In this document: one piece after another, positions 14,195 through 23,048 of the stretch | Numbering within the stretch: the first letter of the stretch is position 1 | How the letters are laid out: each line of letters opens with the position of its first letter | Program-made: the position numbers and the translations under genes | The notes under the pieces: model-generated | What the model saw: the letters and a program-made list of their open reading frames with translations, nothing else | What the model was told of the DNA's origin: nothing | Databases searched by the model: none | From: Lepidurus packardi | Taxonomy: Eukaryota > Arthropoda > Branchiopoda > Notostraca > Triopsidae | Assembly (NCBI GenBank): GCA_023053545.1 | Contig: JAKZAN010000002.1 | Span: 2,588,375 to 2,652,374 of the forward strand | Length of the DNA: 64,000 nucleotides | Direction: 5' to 3'

Positions 14195-14249
14195 GCCAAC
14201 GGCCATACCACGCAGAATGTACCCAGACTCGTCAGCTCCTGGAAGTCAA
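14195..14249 (+). pseudogene. 5S rRNA gene, copy 4, broken after nucleotide 55
   Basis: The first 55 nt match the intact 5S genes. The sequence then departs at 14250, where intact copies continue GCTGCGTCGGG. Box C, helix I closure and the terminator are lost, so it cannot make 5S rRNA. Nucleotides 56-120 are not found anywhere downstream in the window. Confidence 0.95.
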
Positions 14250-14884
14250 TTCCGATCGCTCCCGAGCAAAAGTCATTTTCTAGTTCCTAGTTCATCACGA
14301 GAGTTAGAATCCCGTGATAGCGTGTAGTTTTTTTTTGGACTTGATTATTAAAAAGGGAAAACGCATTCAAGCACATCTTCCTTACGACCGCGACCGCTTC
14401 CATTGCATTAGTTAAAGGGTAAGCGACGTATTAGTGTATAATTATTATTTTTTTTTCTATATATAGATATTATTTGCCTTGTTGTGTGAGTGTGCGTATT
14501 TCCCATTTTCCCCTTTCTTCCCAGCAAGCTGTCATTAAGCAGATCCCAGACACATAATCCAGATAGTCTGGTTAAATTCCTCCCCCCTTTGTTTCCCCTT
14601 TTTCTCTCAGTTTCGAACTCACACTGGAGGTATTGAACACGTGGCTATACCCTGTTTGTTCTTTTCTTCCCGTTTGAACTCACGGGTGGTAGCGAGCACG
14701 TGGCCATACCCTGTTTGTTCTTTTCTTCCTGTTTGAACTCACACAGGTGAAGTCGGGTATTCTCATATTCGTGCCTTTTTCCTTGTTTGTTTTCAAAACA
14801 GATACCCCGCCTTGTTTTTCTGTTCAACCTATATTTCAAATTTAATTTTGATACTTTTCCTTCTACTTTCTATATAAAAAAAAA
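14250..14884 (+). other. Retrotransposon 5' UTR
   Basis: This 635-bp pyrimidine-rich leader precedes ORF1. It contains the tandem repeat annotated at 14638-14742, and an A8 run immediately before the ORF1 ATG. Promoter activity is expected for an element of this kind, but no core promoter is clear. Confidence 0.65.
14638..14742 (+). repeat. 59-bp-period direct repeat in the retrotransposon 5' UTR
   Basis: Two copies of a roughly 46-nt block (14638-14683 and 14697-14742) share CACGTGG, ATACCCTGTTTGTTC and GTTTGAACTCAC with a few mismatches. A partial copy (CGAACTCAC) precedes them. Each block carries an E-box-like CACGTG. Repeated 5' UTR monomers often act as internal promoters in LINEs; that role here is inferred. 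Confidence 0.7.
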
Positions 14885-16200
14885 ATGGATAACACGGGAA
14901 TTGGTCCAAAATTATCTCGATTGAACACGGCGTTCATTAATCTAGCACAGTTACCGTGGAACGACCTACCATCCCATTCTTTTTTTCATAAAAAATTAAT
15001 GAAGGAGTACGGAGTGAAAGAAGAAGAGCTAGCGTGCATAGATATTGACAAGTACAACAAGACATGGAACTTAAAATTCAAAACCGAAAAGGCACTGGAA
15101 AAGTTTGTTGAAACATGCGGAGGCGAGATCCAACTAACGCACAACAACGGAACGCTGTACTACTTGCCAGTAGGCACAACCGAGAGTAAGCACAGAATAC
15201 TTTTACTATCCAAACTTCCATTCGAAATAGAAGAGAAGCATATCGTAGAAACACTGAAAGAATATGGAAAAGTCCTAAAATTTCGCAGAGAATTCTTCAC
15301 TGGAAGCAATATCTTCAAAGTAGCTAGGGAGAGAGCCACCGTACAGTTTTTAATGACTAAAGACGTGCCTCCTTTCATAACATCTTAGGCACATCTGTAC
15401 AAGTTCAGTACCCTGGACAGAAAGAGCAGTGTAATTACTGCAAAACTCTGGGCCATAACCGTAATGGATGCCCTAAGCTAGCAACCAAGCAAAAACGATT
15501 CGAGGAGGATTTTCCGCCTTTAGTCGTTAACAGTGCTAACGCAGATTGTCAAACAGAGGGAGAAGGGTATAGTACATTGGCAACTCTTGAACCCCTTGGC
15601 AAAGTAGTAGAAGAGAATGAAGGGTCGAAGGACCAGCCAACAGGGGTAGACACAGATTTGAATACTCTGGAGTTAGAACCTCCGGTAACACAAGACATGG
15701 AGGTGCAGGAGAGCACAACCAAAGTACCGGATTCAGAAGCGGTTTTGATAACAGAAGAGGAGGAGGCCGAGGAGCCAGCGCTAGAAGTGCAGAATCGTTT
15801 CCAGTTACTAGGAACGCTAGGAGAAGAAGAAGACGTGAGACTCGGGGAAAGCGAAGGGTTTTTGATAGCAGAGCAGCAAAATCCAAACGAAAGCGAGGAA
15901 ATCACAAGCCTGACGACACTAAGCCGGACACCCAAAGCAACTGACCAACAAGTTAGGGAAAAATCAGGACTCAACCTTCGTTTAAAAAAAATGCGTACAG
16001 ATGAATATGAAAATTTAAAAACCCCAGTGAAATCGATGGCCAGTCAAGAAGTTGAAAAGGAAGGAAATGAAGAAATACAGAAAGAACCAATTTTACCAAT
16101 TTTACCAGTAAAACCATCAACAAGTGCAAAAAAGAAGAACGTACCAGCTACCAAAGCACAGAGAACTGCTGCGACGAGGGCAGGCAGAACCCCACGCTAA
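14885..16200 (+). pseudogene. Retrotransposon ORF1 (RRM-like, CCHC knuckle), frameshifted
   Basis: The first part (14885-15388, 167 aa) begins MDNTGIGPKLSRLN. Around residues 100-165 it has an RRM-like stretch (ILLLSKLPFEIEEKHIVETL... ATVQFLM). It then hits TAG. One nucleotide out of frame, coding resumes from about 15389 with NILGTSVQVQYPGQKEQC. A CCHC knuckle follows (CNYCKTLGHNRNGC, about 15430-15471), then an acidic C-terminal region that ends at TAA 16198-16200. RRM plus CCHC is the usual ORF1 layout in related elements, so I infer one protein broken by a single-base change near 15380-15395. It could also be an assembly error. ORF1 proteins bind the element RNA. Confidence 0.8.
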
Positions 16201-16201
16201 T

Positions 16202-19200
16202 ATGGAAGCTTTAAACGAAGAAATTAAAATATGTAGTTTAAATGTCAGAGGACTGAAACAATCGATGAAACAAAAACTGATGACAAGCTTTATAGAACAG
16301 TATGAGCTAGATGTAGTGTGCCTTCAGGAACTCAATACGGATTTCAACCCAAATCCTGATAGGTTCAATCTTATTTGTGATGTGGGACCTGGAAAACCAG
16401 GTATAGGTATTCTCTATAGAAGGGAATTCGAATTAAAAAACTTTAAAACCTCGACGACAGGTAGAATCTTACAAGCAGTCTTTCAAAACTTTATCGTATT
16501 AAATGTCTATGGCCACCCAGGGAATCACCCAGCAAACGAGAGAAATGAGCTTTTTAACATATTTTTACCAATTTACCTTAAAAATGAAAACATACGCACA
16601 GTCTTAGTGGGCGATTTTAACGTAGTAATAGACGGAAAAGACGCTACTACCCCGCGCATGAATGATTTCCTAAAACGTGCAATAAACGGTTTTGAGCTAG
16701 TAGACGCATATCGCCTTCAATACGCGCTAACGACAGACTTTACATTCATCCATTCCAAAGGAGGAGCCAGACTTGATAGGATTTATTTTTGCAAAGGTTT
16801 AAAAAATAACTTTCATAAAATAGAACACACAACTTTCGTAGGATCGGACCATAAAGCGGTTATAGTAACACTCAAAGGCACTCTTGAAGACATAACAAGA
16901 GAAGAAATAAGACGAAGACCCAATAGATGGCACCTAAACCAAGACATATTAAACGACCCGCGCTTCGTCATACACGTTAAGGAACTAGCTCAAGAGTTTA
17001 CTACCCGATTGGATCCAAAGAAACCATACATAAGGTACTGGAATAATTTTAAGAAAAACATTCAGTTATTTGCCAGGAGCCTCCAGCAAGAAATACAAAT
17101 TGAGCAGAATGCACTAAGAGCCTTTTACAAGAGCTGTTTCGATGAGGCAAGCGAGAACGTCAGTGCCAATGCAGGGAGTTGGGAGGATTTTGTATACTAT
17201 AGACAGAAATTGAGAGAAATGGAAATACGCCAAATACAGGATGCATTATACAAGAGCCGAATAGATAGTATACAAAAGGGTGAACAAGCGAGTCTGACCC
17301 ACGTACTGGAAGAAAAAAGGAAAGCTAACCAGAGCATTTTTAGAAGCTTAAGAAGACCAGATGGGGAACTCCTTTACAAGGAAGAGGACATTAGAGCTTT
17401 ATTCGAAAACCATTTCCAAACAATCTACACACCGGAAGATAGAGTAGAAGAGACGGAAGTGTTTGGAACAGCCTTTCTAGAGATGGCAATATCCCACGAT
17501 GACGAGGAAAATTTAAAGCAAACGATAACGTGGAGAGAAGTTCGATCAGCAATCAATTTATTACCCCGCAATAAGTCCCCAGGGCCGGATGGGCTGAGTG
17601 TTGAATTTTATACAAGTTTTTCAGAGATTTTGTCCCCACTACTGGTTCTTTTAGCCAATGAGGTTTTCCAAGGGGGACTCAAAGAGGGTGACAATGACAG
17701 CCTAGTAAAACTTTTAGCCAAAGGAGGAGATAAAAAGAACATACAAAACTGGAGACCGATCGCACTACTAAACTCAGACTACAAAATTTTATCAAAATTG
17801 CTCGCTGAGCGAATTAAGCCATATCTAACGCAGGTAATCGTTCCGCATCAAACTGGGGGGGTACCAGGGAGGAACATTACGGACAACTTAGCCAAAATTA
17901 GGAATGCAATAGAGTTTGCAACAGAAAGGTACAGACAATATCCAGAAAACTTTAGTAATTATAAAACCAATTCAATTGCGAGACTAGGCGTCATCGCACT
18001 AGATCTCGAGAAAGCATACGATAGGGTGAACAGAAACTATTTATTTAAAATCATGAAACTGTACGGCTTCCCAGACTACATCATAAATAGTATACAAGGA
18101 CTCTACGAACATGCGAGATGCAAAATCTTAATCAATAAAATATCCGCCAAGCCGGTAAACTTGAATAGAGGAGTAAGACAAGGGTGTCCTTTATCTCTTT
18201 ATTTATTTAGTATATATATAAACCCTTTATTAACCAAATTAGCACAGGAATTGCACGGGTTTGATATCATAGGCGAAAAACAGATAGTAATGGGTTACGT
18301 GGATGATCTAACAATACTAACAGCTAAAGAGACGGATTTTAAACTTATAGAGGAAACCCTGGAAGCCTTTTGTAACTCATCGGGAGCAAAAATTAACTGG
18401 AAGAAATCAGGCATTCTTCCTTTTGGAGCATGGCAGGGGAGAGAGGACTGGGCCATGCCGAAATTGAAAACTAAACTAGATTTGCAGATTCTAGGGATTA
18501 GCTTCAAACAAAAGATGTCCGAAACAATCTCCAATAACTCAAAAATTATGGCACAATACGCAACCAAGAAATTCTACGTCTGGAAAACAAGATTCTTATC
18601 CATTCATCAAAAAGTAAGCTACGTCAACCTTTATATTTTACCACTTTTTTATCACCTGGCAAGAATTTTACCAATTACAAAGCCCTGCATAAAACTGATG
18701 AAGCAAAAAGTGGGGACCTTTCTAGGGGGCGGTAGGCTGGAGAGATTAGCCTATGAAGAAATTTTAAACGCACGTACAGACGGGGGACTGGGCCTCGTGG
18801 ACCTAGAGAGCCAGTGTAGAAGCTTCCAGATGCAGAAACTTTGGAATGACTCGCAATCAACCGACAGAGCTACGAAAAGAATTTTAACGTATTTTACAGC
18901 TATCCCATGGCGTAAAATATACCAAACACCAAACGGGCCCAAAGCGGAAGTCATACCCATGTCATTAAAAGACGCGGTCACAACTATGGTTGGTCTAGGA
19001 CATTTTTTAAAATGCGACCAAGCTTTCCCAAGAAAAGAAGTGTATCAATTTTTAACGGCAAAGAAATTAAGAACACCCAAGATTGTAACTAAATACGCAG
19101 ACAAAGATTACCCAACGATATGGAAGAACCTTACCAGTCAAGTTTTAACTCCGGAAGTTAAAAGTCATGTTTTTTATCAGGTGCACGACATTCACCCTAC

Positions 19201-19570
19201 CGCGGAGAGATTAAAAAGATGTAGACAATCTGTGACGGACGTATGCGACCAATGCCAGTGCAAAGAGGATATTTATCACACATTTTTGTGCAAAAAACTT
19301 CAAACAGCCAATGATTGGGCAAAGAGTGTCCTCACTCGGGTACTACCGAATACACCCATGTCGAGAGCATGCATGCTCGATTTCCAGGCGACCGGAATGG
19401 AGAACCACCAAGTGGGTGTGTGGTTTATAGCCGAGTACACATACCACCTGTGGAAAGCCAGAAAAAAAGGTGATGGTGCAGTAGCCGAAATAAGAGCTAG
19501 AATGAAACATCGTTTAGAAACGCAAAGGAAGATACAACCAGCGCTAGCAACACTTGGCAACATATTTTAG
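16202..19570 (+). CDS. Retrotransposon ORF2: APE endonuclease-reverse transcriptase
   Basis: The product is 1,122 aa and intact. The start is set at ATG 16202 (MEALNEEIKICSLNVRGL), one base after the ORF1 stop. The frame is open further upstream, but the endonuclease begins here. APE motifs are SLNVRGL, VVCLQELN, VGDFNVVIDGKD, ARLDRIYF and GSDHKAV (residues about 10-225). RT motifs are NKSPGPDGLSVEFY, NWRPIALLNSDYKIL, GVIALDLEKAYDRV, GVRQGCPLS and the catalytic GYVDDLTIL (about 455-710). Near the C-terminus, VCDQCQCKEDIYHTFLC is a CCHC-like knuckle common in L1/Tx1 proteins. It nicks target DNA and copies the RNA there. All catalytic motifs look complete, so it may be active. Confidence 0.95.
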   Translation: MEALNEEIKICSLNVRGLKQSMKQKLMTSFIEQYELDVVCLQELNTDFNPNPDRFNLICDVGPGKPGIGILYRREFELKNFKTSTTGRILQAVFQNFIVLNVYGHPGNHPANERNELFNIFLPIYLKNENIRTVLVGDFNVVIDGKDATTPRMNDFLKRAINGFELVDAYRLQYALTTDFTFIHSKGGARLDRIYFCKGLKNNFHKIEHTTFVGSDHKAVIVTLKGTLEDITREEIRRRPNRWHLNQDILNDPRFVIHVKELAQEFTTRLDPKKPYIRYWNNFKKNIQLFARSLQQEIQIEQNALRAFYKSCFDEASENVSANAGSWEDFVYYRQKLREMEIRQIQDALYKSRIDSIQKGEQASLTHVLEEKRKANQSIFRSLRRPDGELLYKEEDIRALFENHFQTIYTPEDRVEETEVFGTAFLEMAISHDDEENLKQTITWREVRSAINLLPRNKSPGPDGLSVEFYTSFSEILSPLLVLLANEVFQGGLKEGDNDSLVKLLAKGGDKKNIQNWRPIALLNSDYKILSKLLAERIKPYLTQVIVPHQTGGVPGRNITDNLAKIRNAIEFATERYRQYPENFSNYKTNSIARLGVIALDLEKAYDRVNRNYLFKIMKLYGFPDYIINSIQGLYEHARCKILINKISAKPVNLNRGVRQGCPLSLYLFSIYINPLLTKLAQELHGFDIIGEKQIVMGYVDDLTILTAKETDFKLIEETLEAFCNSSGAKINWKKSGILPFGAWQGREDWAMPKLKTKLDLQILGISFKQKMSETISNNSKIMAQYATKKFYVWKTRFLSIHQKVSYVNLYILPLFYHLARILPITKPCIKLMKQKVGTFLGGGRLERLAYEEILNARTDGGLGLVDLESQCRSFQMQKLWNDSQSTDRATKRILTYFTAIPWRKIYQTPNGPKAEVIPMSLKDAVTTMVGLGHFLKCDQAFPRKEVYQFLTAKKLRTPKIVTKYADKDYPTIWKNLTSQVLTPEVKSHVFYQVHDIHPTAERLKRCRQSVTDVCDQCQCKEDIYHTFLCKKLQTANDWAKSVLTRVLPNTPMSRACMLDFQATGMENHQVGVWFIAEYTYHLWKARKKGDGAVAEIRARMKHRLETQRKIQPALATLGNIF

Positions 19571-19625
19571 AATAAAAAACACGAAATTTAACTAAAAAGA
19601 AACGTAGAACCTCTTGTAAACGTAA

Positions 19626-19673
<48 letters not shown>
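19571..19673 (+). other. Retrotransposon 3' UTR and first poly(A) tract
   Basis: AATAAA lies directly after the ORF2 stop (about 19572). A short 3' UTR follows, then 46 uninterrupted A residues (19628-19673). Such a clean A tract suggests recent insertion. Confidence 0.8.
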
Positions 19674-19677
<4 letters not shown>

Positions 19678-19920
19678 CCTTCACAGCATCAAAAAGAAAA
19701 TTGAAGAAAGAAAACCTAAATAAATAAAAATAAAAAAAAAAAATAAAAAAAAAAAACGCCAGTTAGAAACATATGCTCCCGAGAAACTGTTTCAATCCCA
19801 ACAGGATATTTAGAATACCCAAGAAACTATATCCCCATTCTCCTCATTAAAAAGAAAGTAGAACCCAACTTTGTTAAAATCCTATTTGATAACTAAAGAA
19901 AACCTATCCCATACTAAAAA

Positions 19921-19954
<34 letters not shown>

Positions 19955-20781
19955 ACTACTACTATTAACAAAATCCACATACAAAAGAAGAAAGAATTGC
20001 ATACTAACCAAACGAAAACCAACAAAATATAACACCAAACTGAAAGAACACTAACATTTAACAGGAAAAAAAAAATCTAACATTAACTGAACAGTTTATT
20101 AGGCGAAAATTGTCTAAACCATCAAAACATCATCAGCAAATGCAATCATTGCAACAAATTAAGGGAGAGGGTAATTTTGGGACACCAATTGTTAGAAGTA
20201 CCTTACCACAAAGTCAGCTTGGTGCGCGTCATCGACATAGCGAACAAACTCACCAAGGAAGAAAATGTCATGAAAGTCATGAAAGGATAACCACCAAATA
20301 TTGCGGGAATACAAACTCCTGGAACGCGAATTACGTCGGAGCTGATTAAAACACAATGCGGAAGTTTTACACTATAAGAGACACGAATTTGGATACCCAA
20401 AGCAAAATCATCCAACCACAAAGTCAAATTAAACTTGACATTGCCAGAACGAACATACTCATCAAAGACTAAGAAGACCAAACAACACCCGAACAGGCGA
20501 TAGCGACGAAAGTTGAGGACTACCATGACGAAGTTAGACAACAAATGAAGCCGTACAAGTTGTCTGGAGCACACTCATCGGAGTTGTCAATAAAACAAAG
20601 CAGGCAACAAATGTTGTCCCATGGGCAAGCTCAAATTCAGTGCCAAGTAGTTCGAAATATTAAGCAACCGTGCATGCCCTGTATCACAGAAAGTAACCTG
20701 TAACGTGATAACCCCTTTAATTCCAACTATTTGTAACCCTCGCAAATGAAAAATTATTCGACTCACAATTGCAATACAATT

Positions 20782-20828
<47 letters not shown>
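19674..20828 (+). repeat. Poly(A)-ended tandem unit 1
   Basis: This unit of about 1,155 bp begins TCCCCCTTCACAGCATC and ends CAATACAATTGTTT plus 43 A residues. It contains an internal A31 tract (19922-19952) and several A-rich stretches. It is repeated almost exactly in unit 2. No recognisable protein is encoded. The longest ORF, 123 codons antisense (20203-20574), matches nothing I know. It may be a 3' portion of the LINE or a separate retroposon that inserted at the poly(A). Confidence 0.8.
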
Positions 20829-20832
<4 letters not shown>

Positions 20833-21075
20833 CCTTCACAGCATCAAAAAGAAAATTGAAGAAAGAAAACCTAAATAAATAAAAATAAAAAAAAAAAATA
20901 AAAAAAAAAAACGCCAGTTAGAAACATATGCTCCCGAGAAACTGTTTCAATCCCAACAGGATATTTAGAATACCCAAGAAACTATATCCCCATTCTCCTC
21001 ATTAAAAAGAAAGTAGAACCCAACTTTGTTAAAATCCTATTTGATAACTAAAGAAAACCTATCCCATACTAAAAA

Positions 21076-21108
<33 letters not shown>

Positions 21109-21935
21109 ACTACTACTATTAACAAAATCCACATACAAAAGAAGAAAGAATTGCATACTAACCAAACGAAAACCAACAAAATATAACACCAAACTGAAAG
21201 AACACTAACATTTAACAGGAAAAAAAAAATCTAACATTAACTGAACAGTTTATTAGGCGAAAATTGTCTAAACCATCAAAACATCATCAGCAAATGCAAT
21301 CATTGCAACAAATTAAGGGAGAGGGTAATTTTGGGACACCAATTGTTAGAAGTACCTTACCACAAAGTCAGCTTGGTGCGCGTCATCGACATAGCGAACA
21401 AACTCACCAAGGAAGAAAATGTCATGAAAGTCATGAAAGGATAACCACCAAATATTGCGGGAATACAAACTCCTGGAACGCGAATTACGTCGGAGCTGAT
21501 TAAAACACAATGCGGAAGTTTTACACTATAAGAGACACGAATTTGGATACCCAAAGCAAAATCATCCAACCACAAAGTCAAATTAAACTTGACATTGCCA
21601 GAACGAACATACTCATCAAAGACTAAGAAGACCAAACAACACCCGAACAGGCGATAGCGACGAAAGTTGAGGACTACCATGACGAAGTTAGACAACAAAT
21701 GAAGCCGTACAAGTTGTCTGGAGCACACTCATCGGAGTTGTCAATAAAACAAAGCAGGCAACAAATGTTGTCCCATGGGCAAGCTCAAATTCAGTGCCAA
21801 GTAGTTCGAAATATTAAGCAACCGTGCATGCCCTGTATCACAGAAAGTAACCTGTAACGTGATAACCCCTTTAATTCCAACTATTTGTAACCCTCGCAAA
21901 TGAAAAATTATTCGACTCACAATTGCAATACAATT

Positions 21936-21977
<42 letters not shown>
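20829..21977 (+). repeat. Poly(A)-ended tandem unit 2
   Basis: This is the second copy of the preceding unit. I found no difference apart from homopolymer lengths (internal A30 at 21077-21106, terminal A38 at 21940-21977). Single-copy DNA begins at 21978. No target-site duplication and no 5S 3' half is visible at the junction. Confidence 0.8.
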
Positions 21978-21979
<2 letters not shown>

Positions 21980-22488
21980 CCCGAGTTACTTACTGCAGTT
22001 TTCAGTTTTGACCTCGCGGGGCTTCCATAGACTGCAGCCGAGGGTTGACCCAAAGTGTTCTGGTTGAAAAATTCGAATATTGTTCTCGAAAACTTTTCTT
22101 GAAAACTTGTTTCGAAAGTTTTGTTGAAAAGTTTTCGACTTCTTTAATTTTTGACAATTTTTTGAAAATCTTTGCCAAATATTTTTCGAAATTTCTTATT
22201 TCCATTTATATCCGATCAAATCTTACTGAAGCAGTAACCAGTCAGAATGCAGTGTTTGGTTCGCAGTTCGTTGTTCAAAGCTTAATTCGGCCCCTTTTGT
22301 TGATATTTACTTTCTCTTCTCGTGCTTTCTTTGTTCGTGTTTGTCATCATAAAAATTTAGCTTGAAAACCCAGGAAGGAATCAGTTATTCTTCTTAAAAT
22401 ATATCAGTTCATTGGAATGCGATTGTTGAGCCTTGCAAGTATTTTTCGTGAATTTTTTAGTTGGCCTGGGTTTTTCACTTTGGCTTAA
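21978..22488. other. Upstream region of IMMP2L
   Basis: This AT-rich gap has repeated GAAAACTT/TTTTCGA-like words (about 22070-22200). It presumably holds the IMMP2L promoter. No TATA box or gene is supported. Confidence 0.5.
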
Positions 22489-23013
22489 ATGGTTTGGCAA
22501 TCCGTCTTGCGGTCTGCGCTCATAGGAATACCAGTCGGAGTTACTTTTGTGGACTACGTGGGCTACGTGGCTCGTGTTGAAGGGGTGTCCATGCAGCCTT
22601 GTTTGAACCCCAGTGCTAACGAAAACGACTATGTTCTGCTAAACCGTTGGGCTGTCCGAAAATTTGATATCCAAAGAGGCGACGTAGTTTCGCTAGCTTC
22701 GCCTCGTGATCCCGATCAGATCTTAATTAAGCGCGTGATTGGACTCGAAGGAGACATTGTGCGTACGCTCAAGTATAAGAAAGCTTATGTACGCATTCCA
22801 CCTGGGCATTGCTGGGTCGAAGGAGATCATTCCCAGTTTTCTATGGACTCGAATTTCTTTGGACCTGTAGCATTGGGCTTAGTGACCGGGAAAGCTTCGC
22901 GTATCATCTGGCCACCCAAACGCTGGACCAATCTGAAGTCATATCTGCCGGCCGGCCGTATGCCACTGAATTCTTCAGTAGGAAAAGACAATGTTCAAGC
23001 GAGTTTGGATTAG
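22489..23013 (+). CDS. IMMP2L: Mitochondrial inner membrane protease subunit 2
   Basis: The product is 174 aa, single exon. It is a signal-peptidase-I-like serine protease of the mitochondrial inner membrane. It removes inter-membrane-space sorting signals from imported proteins, working with subunit 1. The nucleophile Ser34 lies in VEGVSMQPCLNP, and the general-base Lys81 in ILIKRVIGLEGD. The later conserved box WVEGDHSQFSMDSNFFGPV is present. An N-terminal hydrophobic segment (about 6-25) is the membrane anchor. Length equals the animal family (about 175 aa). The ITFG2 start codon follows only 35 nt after the stop, on the same strand, which is unusually tight. Confidence 0.96.
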   Translation: MVWQSVLRSALIGIPVGVTFVDYVGYVARVEGVSMQPCLNPSANENDYVLLNRWAVRKFDIQRGDVVSLASPRDPDQILIKRVIGLEGDIVRTLKYKKAYVRIPPGHCWVEGDHSQFSMDSNFFGPVALGLVTGKASRIIWPPKRWTNLKSYLPAGRMPLNSSVGKDNVQASLD

Positions 23014-23048
23014 GAGATAGAAAGCAGAAACAAAACTTGAAAACGAAA

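Larger units (their letters stand above)
14250..21977 (+). mobile_element. Tx1/L1-type non-LTR retrotransposon inserted in a 5S gene
   Basis: The element begins exactly where 5S identity ends. It carries a 5' UTR (14250-14884), ORF1 (14885-16200, frameshifted), ORF2 (16202-19570, intact) and A-rich 3' sequence. It has no LTRs and ends in poly(A) tracts. The ORF2 order of APE endonuclease, reverse transcriptase and C-terminal zinc-knuckle-like motif is that of L1-related elements. The C-terminal part (KTRFLSIHQKVSYVN, then LAYEEIL, then GGLGLVDLESQ) resembles the Tx1 group. Known Tx1 families include site-specific ones, among them the 5S-targeting Mutsu of fish. The element is in the same orientation as 5S. 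The 3' limit assigned here includes two poly(A)-ended units that may be separate insertions. Confidence 0.9.

Noticed and set aside
14258-14266. GCTCCCGAG shared by the LINE 5' end and the poly(A) units, and TCCCGAG at the 3' junction
   Set aside because: 7-9 bp matches are likely by chance and do not form a target-site duplication.
22809-23048. Upstream extension of the ITFG2 frame across IMMP2L
   Set aside because: The first 80 codons overlap IMMP2L out of frame and do not resemble ITFG2 N-termini.
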